Assembly: GCF_000156195.1 (NCBI RefSeq)
Contig: NZ_GG688317.1
Coordinates: 442,270 to 506,269 of the forward strand
Source of the DNA: Bacteroides finegoldii DSM 17565
Lineage (GTDB): Bacteria > Bacteroidota > Bacteroidia > Bacteroidales > Bacteroidaceae
DNA: 64,000 nt
Direction of reading: 5' to 3'
Part shown: one piece after another, positions 55,902-64,000 of the stretch
Layout of the letters: the number at the start of each line of letters is the position of its first letter
Position numbering within the stretch: the first letter of the stretch is position 1
The notes under the pieces: generated by a model
Told to the model about the DNA's origin: nothing
Database searches by the model: none
Seen by the model: the letters and a program-made list of their open reading frames with translations, nothing else
Translations under genes and position numbers: made by a program

Positions 55902-55980
55902 GGAATTTCCAGCGAACCACCTCACTTCGCCTGTTTATTTTCTTTTATTGCAAAAAACTTAAATATTGAAATAGTGTTCG

Positions 55981-55988
55981 TATCTTTG
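55981..55988 (+). promoter_or_regulatory. -7 element of the hydrogenase operon
   Basis: TATCTTTG followed by CA, exact TAnnTTTG, 38 nt before the hydrogenase ATG. No well-spaced TTG. Confidence 0.55.
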
Positions 55989-56026
55989 CACCGGCTAACT
56001 AATAATCTCTTTATTTTTATTACAAT

Positions 56027-57496
56027 ATGGCATTTACGAATAATATTATGATTGTCCGGCACAAATTGCTGGCAGACCTTGTAAGACTCTGGAAAAACGA
56101 CCAGTTAATAGAAAAGATAGACCGGCTCCCCGTAGAACTGAGCCCCCGAAGATCGAAGCCGATGGGACGTTGCTGCATACATAAAGAACGGGCGGTATGG
56201 AGATATAAGACTTTTCCTTTGATGGGATTGGATATGACGGATGAACATGATGAAGTCGCTCCCCTCTCTGATTATGCGCGTATGGCATTGAGCCGCCCCG
56301 AGCCGAATAAGGAAAATATCATGTGTGTGATTGATGAAGCATGTTCTTCCTGTGTCCAAATCAACTATGAGATTACCAATCTTTGTCGCGGATGCGTAGC
56401 CCGCAGTTGCTATATGAACTGCCCCAAAGACGCTATACGCTTCAAAAAGAACGGTCAGGCGATGATTGACCATGACACTTGCGTCAGTTGCGGTATTTGC
56501 CATAAGAGTTGTCCTTATCATGCCATTGTGTATATCCCCGTGCCATGTGAGGAGTCTTGTCCGGTAAAAGCGATCAGCAAAGACGAACATGGCATAGAGC
56601 ATATCGATGAAAGTAAATGTATCTATTGCGGTAAGTGCCTGAACGCTTGTCCATTTGGTGCAATCTTTGAGATTTCACAGACATTCGATGTCCTGCAGCA
56701 TATCCGTAAAGGAGAAAAGCTGGTTGCCATCGTTGCACCGTCCATTCTCGGGCAGTTCAACACAACCATAGAAAAGGTATATGGAGCATTTAAGGAAATA
56801 GGATTCGCTGATGTCATTGAGGTTGCTGAAGGTGCCATGCAGACTACCAGCAACGAAGCTCACGAGTTATTGGAGAAGTTGGAAGAGGGACAGAAATTCA
56901 TGACCACTTCTTGTTGCCCTTCCTACATAGAGTTAGTCGAAAAACATATTCCGGGAATGAAGCCATACGTATCTTCCACCGGTTCACCCATGTATTATGC
57001 CGCACGGATCGCCAAAGAAAAACACCCGGACGCAAAAATCGTATTCGTCGGCCCCTGTATAGCCAAGCGTAAAGAAGTCCGACGCGACGAAGCGGTAGAC
57101 TACATTCTGACATTTGAGGAAATAGGTTCTATTCTTGATGGATTCGATATCCAACTGGAACAAATGCAGGAATTTTCCATTTTGCACACTTCCGTCCGCG
57201 AAGCACACGGGTTTGCCCAGGCAGGCGGCGTGATGGGGGCTGTCAAGGCTTACTTGAAAGAAGAAGCGGAGAAAATCAACGCGATACAGGTATCGGACAT
57301 CAATAAGAAGAATATCGCTCTGTTACGCGCTTGCGCCAAGACGGGAAAAGCTGCCGGACAATTCATCGAAGTGATGGCTTGCGAAGGCGGATGTATCACC
57401 GGTCCAAGTACGCATAACGATATTGTTTCAGGACGTCGCCAACTGGTACAAGAGCTTCTCAAACGCAAAGAGAGCTATGAAACAATGGATCGATAG
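56027..57496 (+). CDS. hydA: [FeFe]-hydrogenase, monomeric, multi-ferredoxin-domain (group B-like)
   Basis: 489 aa; evolves or consumes H2 with ferredoxin. The N-terminal third has ferredoxin-type clusters: CRGCVARSCYMNCP, CVSCGICHKSC and CIYCGKCLNACP, plus CEESCP. The H-cluster domain has Cys297 in TTSCCPS (with the proton-relay Cys296), Cys344 in GPCIAKRKE and Cys452/Cys456 in MACEGGC. The third loop reads GGCITGP rather than GGCxxGGGQP of classical HydA, which points to the group B enzymes of gut anaerobes (from memory). It overlaps hydE by 20 nt and the maturases follow, so enzyme and cofactor assembly are made together. Confidence 0.94.
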   Translation: MAFTNNIMIVRHKLLADLVRLWKNDQLIEKIDRLPVELSPRRSKPMGRCCIHKERAVWRYKTFPLMGLDMTDEHDEVAPLSDYARMALSRPEPNKENIMCVIDEACSSCVQINYEITNLCRGCVARSCYMNCPKDAIRFKKNGQAMIDHDTCVSCGICHKSCPYHAIVYIPVPCEESCPVKAISKDEHGIEHIDESKCIYCGKCLNACPFGAIFEISQTFDVLQHIRKGEKLVAIVAPSILGQFNTTIEKVYGAFKEIGFADVIEVAEGAMQTTSNEAHELLEKLEEGQKFMTTSCCPSYIELVEKHIPGMKPYVSSTGSPMYYAARIAKEKHPDAKIVFVGPCIAKRKEVRRDEAVDYILTFEEIGSILDGFDIQLEQMQEFSILHTSVREAHGFAQAGGVMGAVKAYLKEEAEKINAIQVSDINKKNIALLRACAKTGKAAGQFIEVMACEGGCITGPSTHNDIVSGRRQLVQELLKRKESYETMDR

Positions 57497-58616
57497 GCTA
57501 CGGTGGGAAAGAACACTCCGACCGGAAGAGTTCCGGCAACTGTTGACTGAATGTGACGCAGAGCTGCTGCGTTACATCAACAAACAGGCGCAGGAAGTCA
57601 GTCTCCTTCATTTTGGAAACAAGATTTATATCCGTGGACTGATTGAAATCAGTAATTGCTGCCGGAACAACTGCTATTACTGCGGCATTCGTAAAGGTAA
57701 TCCAAACATCGAGCGTTATCGGCTGACGCAGGAAAGCATATTGGACTGTTGCAAACAGGGATATGAGTCAGGTTTCCGTACTTTCGTCCTGCAAGGTGGA
57801 GAAGATCCCGTCCTGACGGATGATAAGATAGAGAGGATAGTCACAAACATCCGGCAAGAATACCCGGACTGTGCCATTACATTATCACTCGGAGAGAAGT
57901 CCCGCAATACGTATGAACGTTTTTTTAAAGCAGGCGCCAACCGTTATCTGCTACGCCACGAAACTTACAACGAGGCACACTACCAACAACTGCATCCGGC
58001 GGAGATGTCCGGCAAGCGGCGTTTGCAATGTCTGCAAGATTTAAAAGACATCGGTTACCAGACAGGAACCGGAATTATGGTCGGCAGTCCCGGACAGACA
58101 GTGGAAGATATTATCGAAGATATCTTATTTATAGAACGGCTCCGTCCGGAAATGATCGGCATAGGTCCTTTCCTGCCGCATCATGATACCCCTTTTGCCC
58201 AATGCCCAAGTGGAACAGTGGCACAGACAGTTCTCCTATTATCCATCTTCCGCCTGATGCATCCATCTGCATTGATTCCGGCAACAACGGCTTTAGCGAC
58301 TCTTGCCTCCGACGGAAGAGAACGGGGAATATTGGCAGGCGCCAATGTAGTAATGCCTAACCTCTCTCCGCGCGAGGAACGGAAGAAATATGAGTTATAT
58401 AATGACAAAGCTTCACTCGGAGCGGAATCTGCCGAAGGCTTGATTGCCCTACAAAAACAACTGAATGCCATCGGCTACGAGATTTCCACCGAAAGAGGGG
58501 ACTTTATACAGTACACCACAGATTACACGGATTTTCACAGATTAAGAATGAACCGGAATAAATCTGTGAAAATCCGTGTAATCTGTGGTGAAAATGAAAA
58601 AAGAGAAAATATATGA
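57477..58616 (+). CDS. hydE: [FeFe]-hydrogenase maturase HydE with repeat-encoded tail
   Basis: 379 aa radical SAM enzyme that helps build the H-cluster dithiolate/diiron part. Start ATG 57477, inside the end of the hydrogenase gene (20-nt overlap). The cluster motif is NCCRNNCYYCGIR (CxxxCxxC); the TIM barrel follows to about residue 346. The typical family length is about 350, and the last ~33 residues here are encoded by the palindromic repeat at 58515-58591 and look unrelated to HydE (QYTTDYTDFHRLRMN). Stop overlaps the hydG start by ATGA. Confidence 0.93.
   Translation: MKQWIDRLRWERTLRPEEFRQLLTECDAELLRYINKQAQEVSLLHFGNKIYIRGLIEISNCCRNNCYYCGIRKGNPNIERYRLTQESILDCCKQGYESGFRTFVLQGGEDPVLTDDKIERIVTNIRQEYPDCAITLSLGEKSRNTYERFFKAGANRYLLRHETYNEAHYQQLHPAEMSGKRRLQCLQDLKDIGYQTGTGIMVGSPGQTVEDIIEDILFIERLRPEMIGIGPFLPHHDTPFAQCPSGTVAQTVLLLSIFRLMHPSALIPATTALATLASDGRERGILAGANVVMPNLSPREERKKYELYNDKASLGAESAEGLIALQKQLNAIGYEISTERGDFIQYTTDYTDFHRLRMNRNKSVKIRVICGENEKRENI
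58515..58591. repeat. Perfect 30-bp-arm palindrome at the hydE-hydG junction
   Basis: Arms 58515-58544 and 58562-58591 are exact reverse complements, loop 17 nt. The arm (CACCACAGATTACACGGATT and 10 more) resembles the widely scattered ACAGATT-type intergenic repeats of Bacteroidetes. Lies entirely inside the end of the hydE frame, 22 nt before the hydG ATG. Confidence 0.85.
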
Positions 58617-60034
58617 TATACCAAAAAGATTCATCAAAAGCAGAAGAGTTTATCCACCACGAAGAAATTCTGGATACGCTGGAATACGCTAAAAACAATA
58701 AAGACAACCGTGCACTTATCGAGCAGCTGATTGAAAAGGCCTCCCATTGTAAAGGATTGAGCCATCGCGAAGCAGCCCTGTTGCTGGAATGCAACCAGCC
58801 CGACCTTATAGAACGCATATTTCATCTTGCTAAAGAAATCAAGCAAAAATTCTATGGTAACCGCATCGTGATGTTTGCACCGCTCTATCTGTCGAACTAT
58901 TGCGTAAACGGTTGTACATATTGCCCGTATCACGCCAAGAACAAGACAATTGCCCGCAAGAAACTGACACAGGAAGAGATTCGCCGGGAAGTGATCGCCT
59001 TACAGGACATGGGACACAAGCGTCTTGCTCTTGAAGCCGGAGAACATCCATCACTGAATCCGATAGAATATATCCTGGAGTCCATAAAGACAATTTATAG
59101 CATTCAGCATAAGAACGGTGCCATCCGCCGGGTGAATGTCAACATCGCTGCTACTACGGTAGAAAATTACCGTAAACTGAAAGAAGCGGGTATCGGTACC
59201 TACATTCTATTTCAGGAAACTTATCACAAGGAAAACTACGAAACCCTCCACCCTACCGGACCGAAAAGTAACTATGCTTACCATACGGAAGCAATGGACC
59301 GTGCAATGGAAGGAGGTATTGATGATGTGGGGATTGGAGTTCTTTTCGGTCTGAATACTTATCGGTATGATTTTGTAGGATTGTTAATGCATACCGAACA
59401 TCTGGAAGCTAAGTTCGGTGTAGGACCACATACCATCAGCGTCCCCCGAATCTGTTCGGCAGATGATATTGACGCCAGAGACTTTCCCAATGCCATCTCA
59501 GATGAAATATTCAGCAAGATTGTGGCTGTGATTCGGATTGCCGTTCCTTATACGGGAATGATTATTTCCACCCGTGAATCACAGGAATCCCGTAAAAAAG
59601 TTCTCGAACTGGGTATCTCGCAAATCAGTGGCGGCTCACGTACCAGTGTAGGCGGTTATGCCGAAACAGAATTACCCGAAAACAACTCCGCTCAATTTGA
59701 TGTCAGCGATACACGGACATTGGACGAAGTGGTCAACTGGCTACTCGAACTAGGCTATATTCCTAGTTTTTGCACTGCCTGCTACCGGGAAGGACGGATG
59801 GGAGACCGCTTCATGTCATTAGTCAAATCCGGTCAGATAGCAAATTGCTGCGGGCCGAACGCTCTGATGACCTTGAAAGAGTATCTGGAAGACTATGCCT
59901 CCGAAGATACCCATCGGAAAGGATTGGAGCTGATTTCCAAAGAAACGGAACGAATTCCCAATCCCAAAATCAGAGAAATAGCTATCCGTAACTTAAAAGA
60001 AATTTCCAACGGTAAAAGAGATTTTCGCTTATGA
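58613..60034 (+). CDS. hydG: [FeFe]-hydrogenase maturase HydG
   Basis: 473 aa radical SAM tyrosine lyase that makes the CO and CN ligands of the H-cluster. N-terminal motif SNYCVNGCTYCPY (CxxxCxxC) and the C-terminal auxiliary-cluster region FCTACYREGRMGDRFM with a later NCCGPNAL are both present. Length matches the family. ATGA overlaps join it to hydE and to hydF. Confidence 0.95.
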   Translation: MIYQKDSSKAEEFIHHEEILDTLEYAKNNKDNRALIEQLIEKASHCKGLSHREAALLLECNQPDLIERIFHLAKEIKQKFYGNRIVMFAPLYLSNYCVNGCTYCPYHAKNKTIARKKLTQEEIRREVIALQDMGHKRLALEAGEHPSLNPIEYILESIKTIYSIQHKNGAIRRVNVNIAATTVENYRKLKEAGIGTYILFQETYHKENYETLHPTGPKSNYAYHTEAMDRAMEGGIDDVGIGVLFGLNTYRYDFVGLLMHTEHLEAKFGVGPHTISVPRICSADDIDARDFPNAISDEIFSKIVAVIRIAVPYTGMIISTRESQESRKKVLELGISQISGGSRTSVGGYAETELPENNSAQFDVSDTRTLDEVVNWLLELGYIPSFCTACYREGRMGDRFMSLVKSGQIANCCGPNALMTLKEYLEDYASEDTHRKGLELISKETERIPNPKIREIAIRNLKEISNGKRDFRL

Positions 60035-61221
60035 GCCTGACAAATACTCCAAATGCCAACAGACTTCATATAGCCCTTTTCGGCAGACGGAACAGTGGTA
60101 AATCTTCTCTTGTCAATGCATTGACGGGACAGGATACCGCCCTCGTTTCAGATACTCCGGGAACGACTACCGATCTTGTATCCAAAGCTATGGAAATGCA
60201 AGGTATTGGTCCGTGTTTGTTTATAGATACTCCGGGGTTCGATGATGAGGGAGAGCTGGGAGAGCTGCGTGTCAGCCGGACTTTAAAAGCTATTGAGAAA
60301 ACGGATATTGCATTGCTGCTATGTGGGGATACTACCTTTTCTCATGAAAAAGAGATGCTAGCACTATTGAAAGAGAAGAATATCCCTGTCATTCCAGTAT
60401 TGAATAAAATAGATATAAGAGAGAACAGTGATAGCTTAGCTACATACATTGAGAAAGAATGTAAAATACGTCCATTGCTCGTCAGTGCAAAAGAAGAGAT
60501 AGGAATCGAGCAAATCCGGCAGGCAATTCTTGAAAAACTGCCTTCGGATTTCGGTCAGCAAAGCATTACCGGAGAGCTTACCGCAGAGAATGATCTTGTT
60601 CTTCTCGTCATGCCGCAGGATATCCAAGCTCCCAAAGGCAGACTTATCCTGCCGCAAGTGCAGACAATCCGTGAATTGCTAGACAAGAAATGCCTTGTTG
60701 TGAGTTGCACTACCGACAAGTTGACAGAGACATTACAAGCTCTCGCCCGTCCTCCAAAACTAATCATCACCGACTCGCAAGTTTTCAAAGCTGTTTATGA
60801 ACAGAAACCGGAAGAAAGCAAACTGACCTCTTTTTCGGTACTTTTTGCCGGTTATAAGGGAGACATTCATTACTATGTAGAAAGCGCTGCCGTCATTGAA
60901 AGCCTGACGGAGGATTCACGCGTATTGATTGCGGAGGCTTGTACCCATGCTCCCCTTACCGAAGATATAGGAAGAGTGAAACTTCCCCGCCTATTACGCA
61001 AACGAATTGGCAAAAAGTTACAAATCGACATTGTAGGCGGAACGGATTTTCCTCAGGATCTCATGCCTTACGACTTGATTATCCATTGCGGAGCATGTAT
61101 GTTCAACCGCAAATATGTGCTAAGCCGCATCGAACGTGCACGGGAGCAGCACATCCCCATGACAAATTATGGAGTGGCTATCGCCTACCTCAACGGAATA
61201 CTTGACCAAATAGAATATTAA
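60031..61221 (+). CDS. hydF: [FeFe]-hydrogenase maturase HydF (GTPase)
   Basis: 396 aa scaffold GTPase that receives the diiron subcluster from HydE/HydG and passes it to the hydrogenase. The P-loop GRRNSGKSS (about residues 14-22) and DTPG switch are clear; the C-terminal cluster ligands are in EACTHAPL and IHCGACMFNRK. Starts in an ATGA overlap with hydG. The terminator at 61243 ends the operon. Confidence 0.95.
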   Translation: MSLTNTPNANRLHIALFGRRNSGKSSLVNALTGQDTALVSDTPGTTTDLVSKAMEMQGIGPCLFIDTPGFDDEGELGELRVSRTLKAIEKTDIALLLCGDTTFSHEKEMLALLKEKNIPVIPVLNKIDIRENSDSLATYIEKECKIRPLLVSAKEEIGIEQIRQAILEKLPSDFGQQSITGELTAENDLVLLVMPQDIQAPKGRLILPQVQTIRELLDKKCLVVSCTTDKLTETLQALARPPKLIITDSQVFKAVYEQKPEESKLTSFSVLFAGYKGDIHYYVESAAVIESLTEDSRVLIAEACTHAPLTEDIGRVKLPRLLRKRIGKKLQIDIVGGTDFPQDLMPYDLIIHCGACMFNRKYVLSRIERAREQHIPMTNYGVAIAYLNGILDQIEY

Positions 61222-61242
61222 ACAGTACACACGGAAAGAAAA

Positions 61243-61289
61243 AATAAGGTGTCGCTGATTGTGAAGTCAACGACACCTTATTTTTTTTA
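61243..61289. terminator. Bidirectional terminator hydF / hisS
   Basis: AATAAGGTGTCG with CGACACCTTATT (12 pairs, then TGA/TCA after a mismatch); T8 follows on the plus strand, an A-run/T-run on the other. Lies between convergent hydF and hisS. Confidence 0.85.
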
Positions 61290-61304
61290 TATTCCTACTA
61301 TCTC

Positions 61305-62666
61305 TTATCTTATAGCAGCAATCAATTCTTCCGCCGAAACAAGATTCTGTTCTCCTGTCTCCATATTCTTCAGCATTGCTTTGCCTTCGTTCATTTCATT
61401 CTCACCGACAATAGCTACAAACGGAATATTCTTTGCATTGGCATAGCTCATCTGCTTCTTCATCTTAGCCGTATCGGGGAAAATCTCCGCACGGATACCT
61501 GCAGCACGTACTTTCGATAAAATGCCCATAGAGAACGCGGCTTCCTTCTCACCAAAGTTAATAAACAGAAGTTCGGTTCCATTCACAGCTTCTTTAGGAT
61601 AAAGGTCGAGTTGGTTCAGCACATCAAAGATACGGTCTGCACCAAAGGAAATACCGACACCTGATACTCCTGCCATGCCGAATACACCGGTCAAGTTGTC
61701 ATAGCGACCACCACCTGTGATACTGCCGATCTGCACATCCAATGCTTTTACTTCAAAAATAGCACCGGTATAATAATTCAGTCCGCGAGCTAATGTCAGG
61801 TCGAGTTCGATTTCATTCTTCAATCCCATTGTCTCTAAAGTATTCAGAATAAATTCGCTCTCTTCTACCCCTTTCAATCCTACTTCGCTGGCAGCCAACA
61901 CATTTTTCAGCGTCGCCAACTTTTCCGCATTCGTTCCGCTAAGGAGAATGATCGGTTGTAGCTTGGCAATAGCCTCATCACTGATACCTTTCTCTTTCAG
62001 TTCGGCATTTACATTGTCCAAACCGATTTTATCCAACTTATCTATGGCAACAGTGATATCGACAATCTTATCCGATTCACCGATAATCTCGGCAATACCG
62101 GAAAGAATCTTGCGATTATTGATTTTAATGCACACACGGATGTTGAAACGGCTGAATACAGTATCGACAATCTGCATCAATTCGACTTCGTTCAGCAAGG
62201 AATCACTTCCCACCACGTCTGCATCACACTGATAAAACTCGCGATAACGTCCTTTCTGCGGACGGTCGGCACGCCATACCGGCTGTATCTGATAACGCTT
62301 GAAAGGGAAAGTGATTTCGTCACGGTGCATCACTACATAACGCGCAAAAGGTACTGTCAAGTCATAACGCAATCCTTTCTCACAGAACTTACTTGCCAGC
62401 TTAGCAGCATTACGGCTCAATAATTCTTCGTCTGTGATTCCTGAGAAGTAATCACCCGAATTCTGAATCTTAAAAAGGAGTTTATCACCTTCGTCACCGT
62501 ACTTTCCCATCAACGTAGAAAGCATCTCCATCGCAGGAGTTTCTATCTGCTGAAAACCATACAGATGGTATACGTCACGAATTGTATTGAATATATAATT
62601 ACGCTTCGCCATTTCTACCGGCGAGAAGTCACGAGTTCCTTTAGGAATACTTGGTTTTGCTGCCAT
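61305..62666 (-). CDS. hisS: Histidyl-tRNA synthetase
   Basis: 453 aa class II synthetase. Motif 1 is around [16 protein letters not shown], motif 2 around [20 protein letters not shown], and the histidine-specific [16 protein letters not shown] and GGGRYDNL follow. The anticodon-binding domain is C-terminal. Charges tRNA-His in the cytosol; essential. Single gene with a -7 element upstream. Confidence 0.97.
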   Translation of the reverse strand: MAAKPSIPKGTRDFSPVEMAKRNYIFNTIRDVYHLYGFQQIETPAMEMLSTLMGKYGDEGDKLLFKIQNSGDYFSGITDEELLSRNAAKLASKFCEKGLRYDLTVPFARYVVMHRDEITFPFKRYQIQPVWRADRPQKGRYREFYQCDADVVGSDSLLNEVELMQIVDTVFSRFNIRVCIKINNRKILSGIAEIIGESDKIVDITVAIDKLDKIGLDNVNAELKEKGISDEAIAKLQPIILLSGTNAEKLATLKNVLAASEVGLKGVEESEFILNTLETMGLKNEIELDLTLARGLNYYTGAIFEVKALDVQIGSITGGGRYDNLTGVFGMAGVSGVGISFGADRIFDVLNQLDLYPKEAVNGTELLFINFGEKEAAFSMGILSKVRAAGIRAEIFPDTAKMKKQMSYANAKNIPFVAIVGENEMNEGKAMLKNMETGEQNLVSAEELIAAIR

Positions 62667-62694
62667 GATATTGCTGTTTATAATTTTAATTGCG

Positions 62695-62702
62695 CAAATT
62701 TA
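62695..62702 (-). promoter_or_regulatory. -7 element of hisS
   Basis: Minus strand TAAATTTG, exact TAnnTTTG, about 30 nt before the ATG at 62666. Confidence 0.45.
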
Positions 62703-62765
62703 CTGCAAATTTCCGAGCAATGCTTACATATATATGAAAAAATCCTCCATAGTCTTCGGAAAGAC

Positions 62766-63449
62766 TTAGTCTCTTCTACCCATGAAAATCATGATATAGT
62801 AAACCAACGTAGCCAATGAACTCAATGCAGCAACTACATAGGTATAAGCAGCAGAACGAAGAGCATCTTCAGCTTGTGCATGATTGTACGAGTTAGTAAT
62901 GCCGGATGAACTCAACCATACCAATGCACGTTTACTTGCATTGATTTCCACTGGCAACGTGATAAAACTGAACAATGTAGTCATGGCAAACAAAATAATA
63001 CCTGCCAGCAATAACTGCGGAAATGTGTTCACCAACAAGATACCACCCAGCAATACCCATGTCATAATGGAAGAGGCAAAATTAACTACCGGAACCAACG
63101 CACTACGCATCTTCAAAGGAGCATACATACGCGCATGCTGCACGGCATGACCACATTCATGAGCCGCTACGGCAGCCGCCATTATACTATTACTTTCGTA
63201 CACTCCTTCACTCAGATTCACCGTTTTGTTAGTCGGATTATAGTGATCGGTCAACTGACCCGGCGTATGCGTCACCTGTACATCATAAATTCCATTGTCA
63301 TGCAACATCTTGATAGCTACGTCGCGTCCTGTCATTCCATTTCCTGTAGGAATCTTAGAATACTTTTTGAATTTGCTCTGCAAATTCATTTGTACCAGCC
63401 AACTTACTACGGCTATTCCTATAAATAATACCCAATAAGACATATTCAT
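62766..63449 (-). CDS. Membrane zinc metallopeptidase (YugP-like)
   Basis: 227 aa with an N-terminal membrane anchor (YWVLFIGIAVVSWLVQ) and two or three more helices. The zinc motif HECGHAVQHA (HExxH type) lies near residue 92, followed by the conserved ARMYAPLKMRSALVPV. The family is the putative neutral zinc metallopeptidases with no settled substrate; a role in membrane-protein quality control is only inferred. Separate unit between hisS and purA. Confidence 0.88.
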   Translation of the reverse strand: MNMSYWVLFIGIAVVSWLVQMNLQSKFKKYSKIPTGNGMTGRDVAIKMLHDNGIYDVQVTHTPGQLTDHYNPTNKTVNLSEGVYESNSIMAAAVAAHECGHAVQHARMYAPLKMRSALVPVVNFASSIMTWVLLGGILLVNTFPQLLLAGIILFAMTTLFSFITLPVEINASKRALVWLSSSGITNSYNHAQAEDALRSAAYTYVVAALSSLATLVYYIMIFMGRRD

Positions 63450-63501
63450 TTCATTTTAATTATTACTCTATATCTCCATATACAAATTGTTTGCCAAAAA
63501 T

Positions 63502-63548
63502 AAGGGGAAACTATCAATGTCAGAATAGTTTCCCCTTGCTTTTATGAA
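63502..63548 (-). terminator. Terminator of purA
   Basis: AAGGGGAAACTAT (63502-63514) pairs with ATAGTTTCCCCTT (63525-63537), 10-nt loop; on the minus strand ATTTTTGG follows. Confidence 0.8.
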
Positions 63549-63573
63549 GAATTAGCTAAAAATTAGTCAATTA

Positions 63574-64000
63574 TTATTCTTCAGTATAGCGTTCGATAGT
63601 TTGTGCTCTGTCCGGTCCTACAGATACAATCTTGATTTGTACCCCCAACTGCTCCTCTAGGAAAGTCAAATAAGCATTGAATTCTTCCGGGAACTCATCT
63701 TCGCTCTGCATCTTAGTCATATCTGTCTTCCAACCGGGAAGTTCTGCATATACAGGTTCCACGCCTTCTGTGATATCGTACGGGAAATAGTCGATTTCCT
63801 CACCATTTACCTTGTAAGCTACACAAGCCTTGATGGTATCGAAAGTATCAAGCACATCGCTCTTCATCATAATCAACTTAGTAACTCCGTTTACCATTAC
63901 AGAATATTTTAATGCTACCAAGTCAATCCATCCGCAACGACGCTTACGGCCGGTCACAGCACCAAACTCATGTCCCAATGCGCCAATCTTGTCGCCTGTC
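63574..64000 (-). CDS. purA: Adenylosuccinate synthetase, C-terminal part (cut by window edge)
   Basis: The last ~141 codons; the 5' end lies beyond 64000. Read through the edge, the sequence is TGDKIGALGHEFGAVTGRKR, with RRCGWIDL after it, which is the conserved PurA region before the C-terminal IMP/GTP site. The final part ends in QTIERYTEE. PurA makes adenylosuccinate from IMP and aspartate, the first committed step of AMP synthesis. No ATG lies in the visible portion. Confidence 0.95.
   Translation of the reverse strand, partial: TGDKIGALGHEFGAVTGRKRRCGWIDLVALKYSVMVNGVTKLIMMKSDVLDTFDTIKACVAYKVNGEEIDYFPYDITEGVEPVYAELPGWKTDMTKMQSEDEFPEEFNAYLTFLEEQLGVQIKIVSVGPDRAQTIERYTEE

Overview
The window is chromosomal DNA of a gut Bacteroides species. 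Support comes from a SusC/SusD system with its own ECF sigma/FecR pair, many secreted lipoproteins and glycoside hydrolases, promoters of the Bacteroides type (TAnnTTTG at -7 with little Shine-Dalgarno signal), and A-rich leaders before the start codons. The species cannot be fixed from sequence reading alone. I recognised no rRNA, tRNA or CRISPR array. One insertion-sequence remnant lies at the left edge, and the purA gene is cut by the right edge.

Layout. 1-600: 3' part of an IS transposase and a strong terminator. 645-12124 (minus): four-gene glycoside hydrolase operon encoding a GH99-like/GH43/GH3 triple fusion, a GH3, a GH43 with discoidin domain, and a GH3 carrying PA14. 12240-16177: patatin lipase, an unknown cytosolic protein, a secreted C1 peptidase of the bleomycin hydrolase type, and an AraC regulator. 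16409-21815 (plus): two paralogous lipoproteins and a TonB-dependent receptor, divergent from the AraC gene. 21952-22632: outer-membrane barrel. 22764-31742 (minus): a complete polysaccharide utilisation locus, read as ECF sigma, FecR, SusC with STN domain, SusD, GH18 and a DUF1735/LamG-type lipoprotein, probably directed at host-type N-glycans. 32017-35624: etfB-etfA-acyl-CoA dehydrogenase. 35776-43533: operon of rhomboid protease, small conserved protein, giant DUF4132 protein and free-methionine-sulfoxide reductase. 43646-49417: CbpM/CbpA chaperones, phosphoethanolamine transferase with an Omp85-like barrel, threonine aldolase and a winged-helix protein. 49681-51396: pyruvate oxidase with an apparent frameshift at its N-terminus. 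51853-53806: groES-groEL. 54598-55871: Nudix hydrolase and a periplasmic unknown. 56027-61221: [FeFe]-hydrogenase with maturases HydE, HydG and HydF, all with overlapping reading frames. 61305-64000: hisS, a zinc metallopeptidase and the 3' part of purA.

Most notable non-coding signals: (1) a roughly 475-bp nested inverted-repeat element with a 21-bp tandem-repeat core between groES and the gene at 54598; (2) sigma-54-like promoter matches in front of both groES and cbpA, with a palindrome upstream of the groES one; (3) a perfect 30-bp-arm palindrome that forms the last codons of hydE; (4) two adjacent hairpins at 43561-43643 built from four copies of one sequence, able to pair in alternative ways. 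All family assignments come from motif recognition; no database search was run.
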